Below are positions 44,582 to 55,579 of a stretch of DNA of 64,000 bases, piece after piece. Position numbers and translations under genes: made by a program. The DNA is from Hexactinellida sp. DTS-2022 (taxonomy: Eukaryota > Porifera > Hexactinellida), in NCBI GenBank assembly GCA_028753945.1, contig JAPNXP010000002.1, forward strand, positions 3,472,001-3,536,000. Direction: 5' to 3'. Positions within the stretch are counted from its first letter, which is position 1. Every line of letters begins with the position of its first letter. Below the pieces are notes generated by a model. It saw nothing but the letters and a program-made list of their open reading frames with translations, made no database searches and was not told the origin of the DNA.

Positions 44582-46989
44582 ATGGCATCGCAAAATCCAT
44601 CTTCTGATTCTATTTCAGAAGATCAAAATACACTGACTATGAAGCTCCTTCCACTCAGATATTGACAGTCCGGTTACCTCTCTACCGATAATTCCGAGAT
44701 CTTCTCAACCAACTACTCCAGGATTGCTCTCCCTTGACCACTATGGTAATTTCCCCACAGTCTCCAATCTATTTTCCCTGAGTCCTCAACTGCAGCTAGT
44801 GTTGGCCGTCCCAAGAAGCATACTAGGGTATTTCGCGGGAACCAATATGCCCATTTTCCACCTCTCAAGAAAGTCCTGTGGACACAATGTCAACACCCCG
44901 CAAATCCAGACATAGAGCGTTGAATTTTCGCTAACGGGGATATTGTTATTTATATTCTGATCTCAAACCATCCAAAAGACGATCTGTAACCTTCAAGGCA
45001 GCCGATGAGACAGTTGAAACCAAACGTGCGGGAATCCCAACAGTAATGCGGATTATAGATGTCGGTATACTCTCAGACGCCATGACAAAGCTGAAATGCA
45101 CAGTATGTTTTCTACTCTATCTTTATACGAAACTGATTTCACGCATGGGTGGCAAACAAGTTTCTCCATCAAGTGCACTAGATTTCACCTGTTAAAAGTC
45201 TAGTTTCCATCCTCAAAATCGATGTTTCCAATTACTCAGTCTAGCCATGTGAATGTAAATTCCCTGAAAGATCTTTGAATTAAGTTACTTTGCGGTCTGT
45301 CTTTGCCGTCCATTGTTCAGGATTTTCGTGTCGGGAGATATAGAGATTTGTCACGGTATTTGATAAGCCACCTCCTCTTAGTCGAATGCCAGCACGATAT
45401 CTCAATGAGATTCAGAGAATAGTGGAGAAAGCCTGCCAAACAAGTATGAAAACGGCGGCAGATGAACTGCACAGAAATGTCGATGCTGTCGCATCTATAG
45501 TTCCAAACTGCATAAACATCGCTGTTAGTTTTGACAGTTCATGGAAAACGAGAGGTTTTTATTCAAACGAGGATTTTGTCCGCCATTTCAGCCTCAACCA
45601 AAAAGGTTCTGAACTACGTTTTACTAAATCGTATTTGTGAAAAGTGCGGCAAATGGAACGCCAATCGTATTGAATCGAGCCCAGAAGTCTACAAACAGTG
45701 GTATGAGACCCACAAACCAAATTGTCTCAAAAACTATACCGGATCGAGCCAATCAATTGAACTGGCAGCTGCTAAGATGATTTGGGACAGATCAATTACA
45801 AAACATCACCTCTGCTACCCAACATTTATTGGGGATGGGAATCCAAATCCTACCAACAAGTGGTTACCATGGATCCCTACCCATTAGTTCCAATCCATAA
45901 AGAGGAGTGCCTAGCACATGTATCGAAGTGGCTCAAAAAAATCTCTGCCGAATAAAGAAGAGCACCACGGAAAACACTTTCATTCATCTCAAGTTTACCT
46001 GAAACCAAAGCAGAGTATGTTTCTTCTAACTTCTCTACAGTTGTTCTCCAACACCGGGGCCAATATCCTGCTCAAATGGCAAGTGGACTAGACACTCTAT
46101 TCTCTCACTTGAGTGGTCAGCACGATAAGTGTCTTTCTGAATCTTGGTGTAGATGGAGAACTCCAACTCCCTCCAAACCAATTCCTACCAGCACGACTAA
46201 CTTTACCTCGCCGGAAATCTCTAAAGTCAGGAGGTTTTCAATACATTCGCTTCAGAAGAATTTTGCAAACACCTGACAATTGGAATGACGCAGAATGCAA
46301 ATGAATCTTTGCACAATACTATTTGTAATTTCTGTCCCAAGCAAAAAAATCTCCCCGAAAAGTGTGCGGATTTCTACCTGCTTCGCTATAGCATGTTTCA
46401 ATCACACCGAACAAAGTCTCTATGGACTTCTGTGCGATCCCAATCTAAGTCCGTCTTACACCTCCTATAAGTCCCTTTGCAGCCGCGCAGCTACGAGGAA
46501 CATCATCATGCAGGGACTACTAAGAAGAACATTAGTAGAAGGGCTCGTGGACAAAGAGCTATGCGAGAACATAGGGAGAGAGATTTACTCCGAAAGGAAG
46601 GGGGTCGAAGTTACAAATCGAGTTCTTTCTGAAATGAAGTCAACCCTAGATCACCCAAGAAAATTCCTAGTAAAGCAGAGGAAGAGGACGAGCACTATAA
46701 CAAGTTCCAGATGAAAAGTAGTCAAACGCCGCCTTACACCTTCAAATTCCGAAGACTCTTCTAGCGAATCTGACGTTTCCTCATTTGGTGCAAATTCTGG
46801 AGGGGTCTGTGATATTTGTGATGAAAGACAACTTCCGCCCCTAAGACATCGCAAGATATATGGAAAACGAAGGTACAATGTGTAGGTTGCGATTATTGTG
46901 AAAGATGGTTCCATCAATGTTACACCGAATTGGATGAAGAGGTGGACGTGAGTTCAATCTCCTTTAAGTGTTTTCATTGTATGACGTAA
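44582..46989 (+). pseudogene. Broken Mutator-like/PHD transposase
   Basis: This is a decayed homologue of the intact gene at 22539-25034, about the same length. It opens with ATG at 44582 (MASQNPSSDSISEDQ). Recognisable pieces follow in order: GIPTVMRIIDVGILSDAMTK near 45030-45090, HGWQTSFSIKC near 45145, SFDSSWKTRGFYSN (first catalytic D) at 45531-45572, KPNCLKNYTGSSQSIE near 45715-45760, FIGDGN (second D region) near 45826, TQNANESLHNTI (catalytic E region) at 46288-46323, and a PHD finger at 46796-46986 with CDICDERQ, CDYCERWFHQCY and CFHC, ending in TAA at 46987-46989. At least several frameshifts and stops separate these pieces, including TAG in the PHD finger at 46883, so no functional protein can be made. 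Divergence from the intact copy is large, so it is not a recent duplicate. Confidence 0.88.
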
Positions 46990-47159
46990 TTTTGCACAGT
47001 GATCCACCACATAGGCATTTTTTTTTAATTCCTGGTAGGTCATTTGATATTCGCCTTGACGGAAGCAATTCCCGAACTTAGATTATCACACCTCTTGATA
47101 GATCTAATTGAAAAAGAATCTTTCAAAACTAAGGTGGTGTATTAAGCGACTGGTAGCTT
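46990..47159. other. 3' flank of the broken transposase
   Basis: No terminal inverted repeat or gene was recognised. Confidence 0.4.
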
Positions 47160-47417
47160 AAGTAAAGTAACGGAGTAACGGAGTAACGGTAATGGAAAAA
47201 GTTTAACGTAGGAACAGTAAGAGAGCAACGGTAATAGAATGGTAAGAGTGACTGATTAAAGATAAAGGTAACTGATTTTCCTTATCCTTTTTTCTTCCGT
47301 TACCGTTATCTTTTTTTCCGTTACCGTTACTTTTACTTCCGTTACCGTTACTTTTTCCCGTTACCGTTACTTTTTCCGTTACCATTACTCCGCTAGTAGT
47401 AACGGAGCACATCACTG
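47160..47417. mobile_element. Shorter relative of the GTAACG hAT-like MITE
   Basis: The right end is GTAACGGAGCACATCACTG, identical to the terminus of the element at 21131-21900. GTAACGGAGTAACGG and, inverted, CCGTTACCGTTAC blocks fill the body, with GGTAAGAGTGACTGATTAAA inverted relative to the other element. The left 19-bp terminus is not recognisable. It lacks the 38-bp GGGCGTC minisatellite. Confidence 0.75.
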
Positions 47418-48113
47418 ATGAGAATATACCGTTTTTTATACGCGATTTCGTTTACACGGGCATTTCAAGGAACGCATCTACCGCATGAAAATAGGGATAC
47501 CTGTATTAATATTCGTATATTACATCTTCATTTGAACCAAAAACTTTCAACTTCACCACTACATGCAATAATCTTTAATCAATTCCCAGTTGCAAAGTCT
47601 TCAGTATATGCATTATCTGTAATACCCTTTGCCTTCCATGTACAAATAAATTATAATTTATTTGTAATTTTGTACAAGTTTTTATGAACAACAACAACAA
47701 TGAATATAAACATCATATATCCGTACACAATAAATTACTAGATATCAACATAGTTCTTTACCCATTATAACAACCGTAAGATAGTAAATAGGTTCATTCT
47801 GAAACAAAGCAATTTGTTTATCTATTTGTAAAGGTCAACAATATGTAAACATAATAGTTTCGAAAATTGAAAATCAGCAAACTAAGTTTTCTTAGAATGA
47901 CAAAAGGGTTTAAATTTATATTCGCATCATAAATGCGGTATAAACCCCCCCTCTGATAGGGCTCCAATACATTTCGGGCAGCAATAGACACAGACGAATA
48001 TTTATCAAATAGATATTCCTTCTAATTAATCCATTGTTTAGATATCAGAAATCGTTCTGAATAACTGTAGAGTGAAATTGAATTTTGCAATTTTCACATA
48101 GGAGAAACTTCAA
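47418..48113. other. No recognised gene
   Basis: The 89-codon frame at 47418-47687 starts right at the MITE boundary and has no motif. I see nothing else. Confidence 0.45.
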
Positions 48114-48115
48114 TA

Positions 48116-48530
48116 CATTTGAACCTCCACTATCCGGGTAGCCTCGTCAGGAGGATGCACGGAACTAGGAATTTTCCCAGATCTCGGAAATATCCATAAA
48201 TATATTACATAATCAACTAGTGTTTATGGTCTGATGTCTCCAAAACTATTGTCGAGGGGGGCTCTAGCCTGATGCGGCACCTCCAATAATCGAAATTTGG
48301 TATAACTTTACACAACGAGTTAATAAATTTCGAAAATGAATTGTATAAAAAGTAGCGAGATTCGATAAGGCCAAATCCAAAACAATATTTACTGCACAGA
48401 TAAGGGTGTTTTTTTTTAGTAATATGTTTGACAATTGGGGCTAATAACCAGAAAAAGACGACTTAATTTTGAACTTGTACAAAAATGTTTCCCGGTTGAA
48501 GGAAGTGTCCGGATCTTGGAGGTTTGACTG
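48116..48530. mobile_element. 415-bp pogo/Tc1-like MITE, TA target
   Basis: The ends read CATTTGAACCTCCACTATCC and, inward from the right, CAGTCAAACCTCCAAGATCC. TA flanks both (48114-48115 and 48531-48532). The terminal repeat is about 24 bp with several mismatches. No coding. Confidence 0.75.
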
Positions 48531-48532
48531 TA

Positions 48533-49330
48533 CAACTAATATTAGAAATCGATATATAATAGTAGCAGCTATTGAATTAAATTGAATTATTAATCTACAA
48601 TGGAATTCTTCATTGTAACTAAGATATCAGAAATGAATATGTATTGAAATAACTATTTAATGTAAATAAATTATTCTTATATACTTGTGAGCTAGAATTC
48701 TTTATTGTAACAAGGATTAAATTAAATCATTTTGATCTGAAAAATTAATCAATTTTTGGACTGATTTGATTGAGTTATTCAATAGAAAATGATTGAACTG
48801 ATTGAACTGCCTACAATTTGAAATCATCTGAAACTGATCTGAAAATGAGTTTTGATCTGAAAATGAGTTTTGGATCTTGGGAACTGAATATTATCTTTAT
48901 TTGATGTTACAAGTATAACATTTAAATGCAATTATTTTCATTTATTTAACCTCAGATTCCATGTATTATAACTTTAGTGTATTGATATGGATTTAGTTGA
49001 AGACAAGAAATTAATTTTCTTCTAAAAGTGAGTTTTTGATCTGAAATGAACTTTTGATCTGAAAATGAAGTTTAAGTATAATTTGATATGAGATAATTGA
49101 ACTGATTGAACTTCCTTGCAATCTATGATTGATCTGAAATTATACTAAACTAAATAGACTCTTTAAATGATCTGTGACCTTTCACTGATTGTAACTATGA
49201 TATCAGCAACAAACTTGAAGAGTAATAACTAGTCGTCGGATTTACATATATGCTGTAAAAAAATTTAAATATGCATGCATTAATGGACCAAAAAATCATA
49301 TATATGCACTAAAATAGAGTCATATATGAA
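48533..49330. other. AT-rich stretch with short tandem phrases
   Basis: TGATCTGAAAATGAGTTTT occurs in tandem at about 48836-48874 and TTTTGATCTGAAATGA at 49030-49070. There is no gene. Confidence 0.5.
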
Positions 49331-49339
49331 TTTAAGCTT

Positions 49340-49434
49340 AAGGTGTATAAAAAGTTGGCACCAATCAAAGAGGTGCGCAAAAACATTTTGGTGGTGCGCA
49401 GCACCCCCTGGGCACCACCCTGGATACGCCACTG
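49340..49434 (-). mobile_element. Truncated hAT-like end
   Basis: Read inward from the right, the end is CAGTGGCGTATCCAGGGTGG, followed by TGCGCACC blocks. No left terminus or TSD was found. Confidence 0.55.
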
Positions 49435-50200
49435 TACTTAATCCATATTTATAGATATAAACCATCAAGCACTTTTAAGCAATTATTTAAACGCAACTAC
49501 ACTAGTATAATCTAGTGAATGGACAACTTGTTGATTAGATAAATATTGTTTATTTTTTAAACATATCTCGAAAATTGGTCATTAATTTACCCATATTTCT
49601 GTATATTTGAAATATAGTATAATATAACATCAATAAATCCATTTTCTCGAACATTGGGTAGATACATTGTTTTAATAAGAAGGAACTTCAAAATTTAATT
49701 TGCATGTTTATTTACATCGAGGATCAACCACTCTCTACTTATTCTCGAGCAGAAAAATATTTTCTGAAGAAGACGACTGAACAGCGAACACTTTGGAAGC
49801 CTTTACGTCATCCAAAAATAAACGGCTTGAAATTTACTTCATATTCGGGGAGTTTATAAACATGTATCGTTTAGAATAGAGAACCGATAACAATAAACTT
49901 TAAACTTTGGGACCTCACCTTAGGCGTTTTAAATACCCATTTAAATTCCTATTTAACTGCTTTTCGAACTTTTCAGAATTACTCTAAACAAAATTGGGAA
50001 TTTATGGTCACTGGCCAGCTATAAGTATAATAGTATACGTACATAGATCAAAATTGACGCATATAATTTTCTTCCAATATTAATAAGGCCGAAGCGTTTG
50101 ATATTGGGCATGGTGCAAGAGGTCCACAATAAGCATAGTGTTTAGAGACGAATTTCGGGGATATTCATGGTGCATTGCCAAAGTCCATTTGAATCATTAG
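49435..50200. other. No recognised gene
   Basis: AT-rich. The part just before 50200 may belong to the retroelement remnant that follows, but no motif is visible. Confidence 0.4.
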
Positions 50201-50209
50201 ACAGAACAT

Positions 50210-51150
50210 CAATTATACAGAGCTCAATCAATACTTTATGCTTTGAGTAATCAGTTAAAACAAGAATTGGCCCTAAAGCAGTTGGATTATATCATTGAGA
50301 GTATTGAATTCTTCTGAAAGGGTGCTCTAATTCCACCATCACTTAAAAAAGATGGCATAGTGAGAGTTTCTCGAGATTATGTGTTGACGGTCAATCATGC
50401 ATCAAAGCTTGACATATTTTCACTCCCTCCCATCAACGATCTCTTTGGACCATCACAAGAGGTAGGAAATGGATTTGAAACATGTAAGCACTGATAAAGA
50501 ACATTATGAAGCATCAAATAAAGTTATAGAACTTATCAAAAAACAGCAATTATGTTAAAGAAATCCAAAAGCACCTTTCTCCGTCCCTTTATAAATTAAC
50601 TCTGTCACAACATCTCAGGGAAAGAGCTAAGACATACGAGGGAATAAGTAAGGCTTCTACGAAAGCTCCAGTTTTGATGGTGCATCACAATTAAGTGCCT
50701 TCTTGGACTCATTAACTGTGAGGTCAATGTTTCACCTAGAATTTCGAGTCTACTATGACCACTTTAGGAAATATTTCAAAGCAAGGTAAATGGTAATCTG
50801 AATCCATTAACCATACAGCATACGATGAGACAAAACGGATTTCAACGTCTTCACATATCCTTGGTCATTACGATCCAAGTAAGGAATTGCTGGTTGCCTC
50901 TTGTATTAGGGTAGTACTTTCTCACTGGATGGCTGAATATTCAGAAAGGCCAAATGCATGCGCTAGTCAGACAGTTGCCTTCTAAAACAAATATTCTCAA
51001 AATGTAAAAGGGACTTGCGATAATATTTGGAAAAAAATTCAATCAGTATCCACTATTTAGCAAGTTTATCAGATACTCTAATTATAAGCCACTTCAGCTC
51101 TAATTATTTAATAAGTTATCACGCGAATGCCTCGGATTCCAAGGTGTACA
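50210..51150 (+). pseudogene. Ty3/gypsy-type retroelement pol remnant (RT and RNase H)
   Basis: Several frames together show the order of a gypsy-type pol. A reverse-transcriptase N-terminal part lies near 50230-50480: VSRDYVLTVNHASKLDIFSL and PPINDLF, matching the family's DY(K)VTVN...LD/YPLP...DLF pattern. A connection-like LLGLIN...PRISSLL follows near 50697-50760. The RNase H start lies near 50850-50960 (LGHYDPSKELL, VLSHWMAEYSERP), then GLAIIFGKKFNQYPL near 51013-51060. The YxDD core is not recognisable, and stops and frameshifts occur throughout. No LTRs, integrase or gag were recognised. This is a dead fragment. Confidence 0.65.
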
Positions 51151-51238
51151 TAGAAAAAACCTCACTTTAATTTCACTTTAAATTGAAATTAAATTAAATT
51201 TCACTTTCACTTTCACTTACAATTGGCAACTAATAGGT

Positions 51239-51300
51239 AACTTAAGGAGTCACAAAGTAAAATATGGCCAGTTTCTATAGAACTTCTCCACAAAGTTCAG
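51239..51300 (+). repeat. Arm end of the 38.6-kb foldback family
   Basis: CTTAAGGAGTCACAAAGTAA, ATATGGCCAGTTTCTATAGA and CTCCACAAAGTT match 38638-38695. Only one arm is present, lying between the retroelement remnant and the P-type transposase fragment. Confidence 0.7.
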
Positions 51301-51399
51301 ACGATTCGTAACAATTGGCTGAATCTAAAAAATGAAAACCAAACTTTTGTGTATCCAAAGTTTGAAGATTTTTCACCTAACTGAACTCGATTTCTCTTA

Positions 51400-52703
51400 A
51401 CCTACAAACAGCTTCTTTTGATGATATTCGAACGATTTATAAGTTGGAACAAAACAGTATCGCGAAACTTGCACCGCGTCTTACAGCAAAAGCATGTTGG
51501 CCTTCCAAACTAGAACGGCAGAATGTTAAATTGGCTCTCCGCATATTTGATGACTCTACTAGTGCAGCTCTAAAGATTTCTAATGAACCCCGACTCGAAA
51601 GGTTTAAACACCAGACTGCAGAATTCATTGATATAATTGTTATGGTGTGGAAGATTTTTAATGTCAATAGGTCGAACAAAGACGTTCGTTTGAATGACGA
51701 ATTTTCTAAACAACTAGTACTAAATGATCCTAGATTTGGGTTAATTACTCGCATTGTTAACTGGCTATATACTTGGAGATCCTTACCAGGAAAACAAGGT
51801 AAATTAACACCCCAGACTTTTACAAGCTTCAAACATACTTGTGAAGCGCTACCCATTTTAGTCAATCACTTAACTTCTCAATGCGGATTTTCATATGTAC
51901 TCACCTATTTCCTCCAGACAGATCCACTAGAACACCACTTCGGGTTGTATAGAATGATGTCTGGATCAAACTATCACGTCTCATATGGCCAAATACTAGA
52001 AACTGAACGACGGCTCAAGATATCTAGTATATTGAAACTGTTTTCCCAGGAACCCTCTTCAAAAGAAAATAATCTGGGTTCGTTTATCAAATCTTTCTCA
52101 CCGAAAGAAGACGTCTGTGATTCTCCTATCATAGATTTAGCACCATTTCTCTCAAAGCTACAAGATATTTCTACTGTAATCATTGGTTGCGAAACTCTTC
52201 AATCTTTGACATTTATTGCAGGTTATTGCGTGCATCAATACTTGAAGAACAAGAAATTAACGCATTGTCGTGTCTGCCAAGATTTATTAATTATTGATAA
52301 GTACTTATTGTTTGATCCAGAAGAAGCTAAATTATATAAGCTCATTGAAATCTTGGACAGAGGATCATTGAAGTGGCCTTCAAATTCGGTCTTAGAGTCG
52401 ATCATTATTGTTTGGAGAATTCTAATCACTCTAAGACAAGATATTGATGTCTGGACAAGATTTGTCACTGAAAAACCTCGGCAAATATTAATTGATCTGT
52501 CTATTAGAATCCTTGAGAATGACTCTAGTGAACCCTGGCGCAACAGATGCTCAATTTGTAATACTGATGGTTGGGAGATCATACGTAAATTGTTTTTTGT
52601 AGCCTCAAACTGTCTAATCTCCAACATGGTTAAAAATTATAATTCACATGTATCCTCAAGAGGAGAAGATAATCGTAAATTAAAGAAACTAAGAGTTCAG
52701 TAA
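51400..52703 (+). pseudogene. P/THAP9-type transposase, 5'-truncated
   Basis: An open frame runs to TAA at 52701-52703. The first ATG (51444) gives 419 residues, but homology-like sequence begins upstream (FDDIRTIYKLEQNS, about 51417), so that ATG is not the true start. Family marks: KLAPRLTAKACWP near the start, ALRIFDDSTSAAL, DPLEHHFGLYRMMSG at residues 160-174 (the signature around the last catalytic acidic residue of P elements and THAP9), SLTFIAGYCVHQYL at 254-267, and two cysteine pairs (C274/C277 and C370/C373). P-type transposases have an N-terminal THAP DNA-binding domain, a GTP-binding region and a split RNase H fold. The THAP domain and first catalytic residues are absent here, replaced by retroelement and foldback debris. 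The remaining frame has no stops, so it decayed recently or is retained. The protein as it stands cannot be a complete transposase. Confidence 0.8.
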
Positions 52704-53435
52704 TCAAGTACTTCGCAAGCAATACTTTATTGTAGCATTTTAATTGTTATATGAATAATTAATTAACAATAGTGTTAGTGTATAGTGAAAAACACTAATA
52801 AACCTCATTTTAACTAAAAATGAATACTATTTCTTTATTGTAAACTATTGGCTAGGCCATTGTCTAATGTAAAATTATTGTAGCCCATCTAGCGCCTACA
52901 TATGATTCTATTTTAAATTAATGATTTATGCCTTCGTTTTTATCCATGGTGTTTTACTGTCAGGCCTGAGTAAAGTAGGCTATGCCTTAACCCACTTTGG
53001 TTTAACTAAAATTTGTTTTATTTATTTAAGGCTCGAGTATAAAGTTCAAAATGAAATTCCAGTAAATGTTACATTTCTGTTTTATTGAATATTTAGCATG
53101 CTCCATATGTCTATGTTATTAACTGAAAGTTTCATTCAGAAATTCCAAATACTTTGGGAAATATCAACACCTGAAGTACATTCTTCTCAATATTAATGTA
53201 AAGATTTATTAAATAATAATTTAAGGCTCGAGTTGCAATTTGAAATTTTTTGTTCCATTCAAATCCATAGTTATATCAGTAAAAGCCTACACTATATTGA
53301 TTACAAATCCACCATCAGAATTGATTTCGAATAATATTCGCTCGAGTGATTGATTATAGTTCCATATTGCGTATTATTAAATTCCTATACCTGTCTGAAA
53401 TATGTTGCCAGTTGTAACAATTAAACCACAGAAGA
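52704..53435. other. No gene; scattered copies of nearby repeats
   Basis: CCACTTTGGTTTAACTAAAA and TTTGTTTTATTTATTTAA at 52991-53029 match the unit of the array at 55590-56900. TTAAGGCTCGAGT occurs at about 53026 and 53221. No other feature. Confidence 0.5.
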
Positions 53436-53439
53436 TTAA

Positions 53440-54335
53440 CGGTATCCGGACTGGGATTACATAATTTAGAATGGTAAATCATTATTGATTCATCATAACT
53501 ACTTTTGATTCATAACAAGTATCTAGGAAGGCATTTCTAAGAATAACTGCACTTTAAAAAATTCAAATTTCAAAATGTAACTAAATATATATCGAATTTC
53601 TAAAAATGGCTTCTAATTGACCGTAACATAGTCTAATAGTCTATAATCTTTTGTAGAAGCACTTCCCAACTTCTAACTAGTTGTTGTATAAGATATTGAG
53701 TTACTTAGAAACCTATCCAACTTGCGTTAACAATGAATTTACTTTTTTTTCCTCGATTTTTTTACAGTTTTCGATTCAAAGTCCACATTTCTTCAATTTA
53801 TTGGGAAATTTCACACAATCTGTTCCCATATTCAATCCCAAATAATAAATTACTCATTCTACTTCCTATTTTTTTATGATATAGTTATGTTATTGACAAT
53901 GCAGTTGAGTTTGTCGCGATAACTCAATACATTTCATCAAAACTAAGCTTCTAAATCAATTTTTATTATTCTTTGAACGAAGCTTTTGAAAATTAAGTGT
54001 ATATTTAGTTCGAATGTCTCAATAGTCACTTACTAACATTCCAATTCGATTCCAAAGTGTCTTAGTATTCCTCCGTAATATATTAATTCTAGAAAAAACT
54101 AGATAATCTCTACTCTTACTCTTACTCTACTCTTAAAATTTCAAGGATATCGGCGAAATTTGTAATTTTTGCCATATATGGAGGTGTTGAAACGTCATAT
54201 TGTGACGCTTATGAATGACAAAATCAAAATTAAGATTGGAGGAGAAATATTAATCTCATTGAGTGTATATTTAGAAGAAAAAAAATATTCCGGTGGAATA
54301 AAAGAAATTCGGTAATTTGGCCAGTCCGGACACCG
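53440..54335. mobile_element. 896-bp TTAA-target MITE (SGGTG family)
   Basis: Both ends read CGGTRTCCGGACTGG inward. TTAA flanks (53436-53439 and 54336-54339). The joined flanks, TAAACCACAGAAGA-TTAA-GCGCTGATCC, correspond to an uninterrupted relative at 39830-39860 read on the minus strand (TACCACATAAGATTAAGCGC), which confirms the insertion and its TTAA target. Confidence 0.85.
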
Positions 54336-54339
54336 TTAA

Positions 54340-54475
54340 GCGCTGATCCAGCTTTATTTATTCAATAGATATACTAGTGTCTAAGTTAAACCTCTAATCC
54401 TCTCAAGTTAATGCATAATCAATGAATTATTCATCTTGAAAGTGAATCTTAGACAGTGACTCATGGTTATGTTGC
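54340..54475 (+). repeat. Dispersed repeat, inverse of 39689-39850
   Basis: This repeat is the right flank of the TTAA element at 53440-54335. See the inverse copy at 39689-39850 for the shared motifs. Confidence 0.75.
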
Positions 54476-54486
54476 AATTTTTTGCT

Positions 54487-55157
54487 TCAAAATCTGATAA
54501 CAATTCTTAAGAAGTAATGCAACGTAGTATCTGTTTCTAGTGGCTTGGAGAAGAGCATTTCTTCTTTTGATACACCATTGTGAATATATCGTAAATATGC
54601 CATAAGTAAGGCTTCATTGTCACGTAAGGTTGACTCATCAAGCTGCAAAGCGAATTCCGTTGTTTGTAAAACTTGACACAACTGTTGTTCAACATCTACA
54701 GCCAATTCGTCGATCCTCCTCGAAACTGAATTATTACTTAAAGGAATTGATCTAACTACACTAGATGCATCTTGATGCATGATAGTAGATATAACCTCTC
54801 TTATAGCAGGAAGGATGAGTTAATCATCCTATTGTATGAGGCTTTCCACATTTGGCGATTAAAAGAGCAATATTGTAAGAAGCAACAAGGCCATCGTCAT
54901 TTTTTGTAGTAATTTTGTTAATCACTCCATCTATGGAAGTACGATTTGCAAACTGCTTTGAGGTCCTTGTCTTTCTTATCAGGGTGTTTCTTTGTCAAAT
55001 GGTCGCACATACGTGAAGGTTTCATACCCTCATTAGAGAACACTTGATTGCAGAGTAAACAAAATGGTAATTGTTGATTAGTAGGTGAAGCGATGAAACC
55101 AAATTTCAGATAATCTATGGAGTATTGACGGCACTTTTTCTTGGGATTTTCAGCCAT
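54487..55157 (-). pseudogene. ZBED5/SCAND3-like hAT transposase, N-terminal half
   Basis: The frame starts with ATG at 55155-55157. The first 79 residues carry KKKCRQYSIDYLKFGF and a BED-type zinc finger (CLLCNQVFSNEGMKPSRMCD, then H...H in HLTKKHPDK). After a stop and a frameshift the sequence continues with YNIALLIAKCGKPHTIG (about 54830-54880). It then becomes open again at 54487-54780: SSVVRSIPLSNNSVSRRIDE, CQVLQTTEFALQLDESTLRD and ALLMAYLRYIHNGVS, the last with the catalytic-region DEST motif of this hAT group. The C-terminal dimerisation part is missing; the sequence stops being recognisable at about 54487. The matching 5' transposon end lies upstream at 55577. Confidence 0.82.
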
Positions 55158-55577
55158 GATTGGATATGCAAGCAGCAGAATAGGTTGTAAAAGAAAAAAA
55201 GTGTCTACTATTGAGGTTATTAATGAAATAACATGGTATGATCACTTTTTATAACTTCTCTGTTAAGAAGCCGTCTAAACTGTTAATTCAAAACAAAGAA
55301 ACAATACCATTGAAGGCATTGATAGATTGTAAATGGTGAATAATTATAATTAGCTATTCTTGTGGGCAACGTGTTAGAATTGTCATTATGGTGTAAAGTG
55401 CACAACATAATAATGATACAATAGTAATTTCACAAAGTATACAGATGTTAGAATAAACCTTTCCCTGGGGCTCATTATCTTCTCAGCGCACCCCACAGCG
55501 CCCCCTTCCTCCACAGCGCCCCACCGAGGCAAGCAAACGCCCCCCGGGGGCGTTTGAGCCCCCGTTGGGAACCACAG
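55158..55577 (-). mobile_element. 5' end of the ZBED5-like hAT element
   Basis: Read on the minus strand the element begins at 55577 with CTGTGGTTCCCAACGGGGG, close to the CAGTGGTTCCCAACC-type terminus of this hAT group. A C/G-rich subterminal part (55480-55560) contains GGGGGCGTTT and CGCCCCCCGGGGGCG palindromes. The distance to the ATG is about 420 bp. The other end was not found, so the element is truncated. Confidence 0.65.
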
Positions 55578-55579
55578 CT

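Noticed and set aside
51437-52627. Antisense frames of 69-142 codons over the P-type transposase
   Set aside because: The sense frame has clear family motifs; the antisense frames have none.
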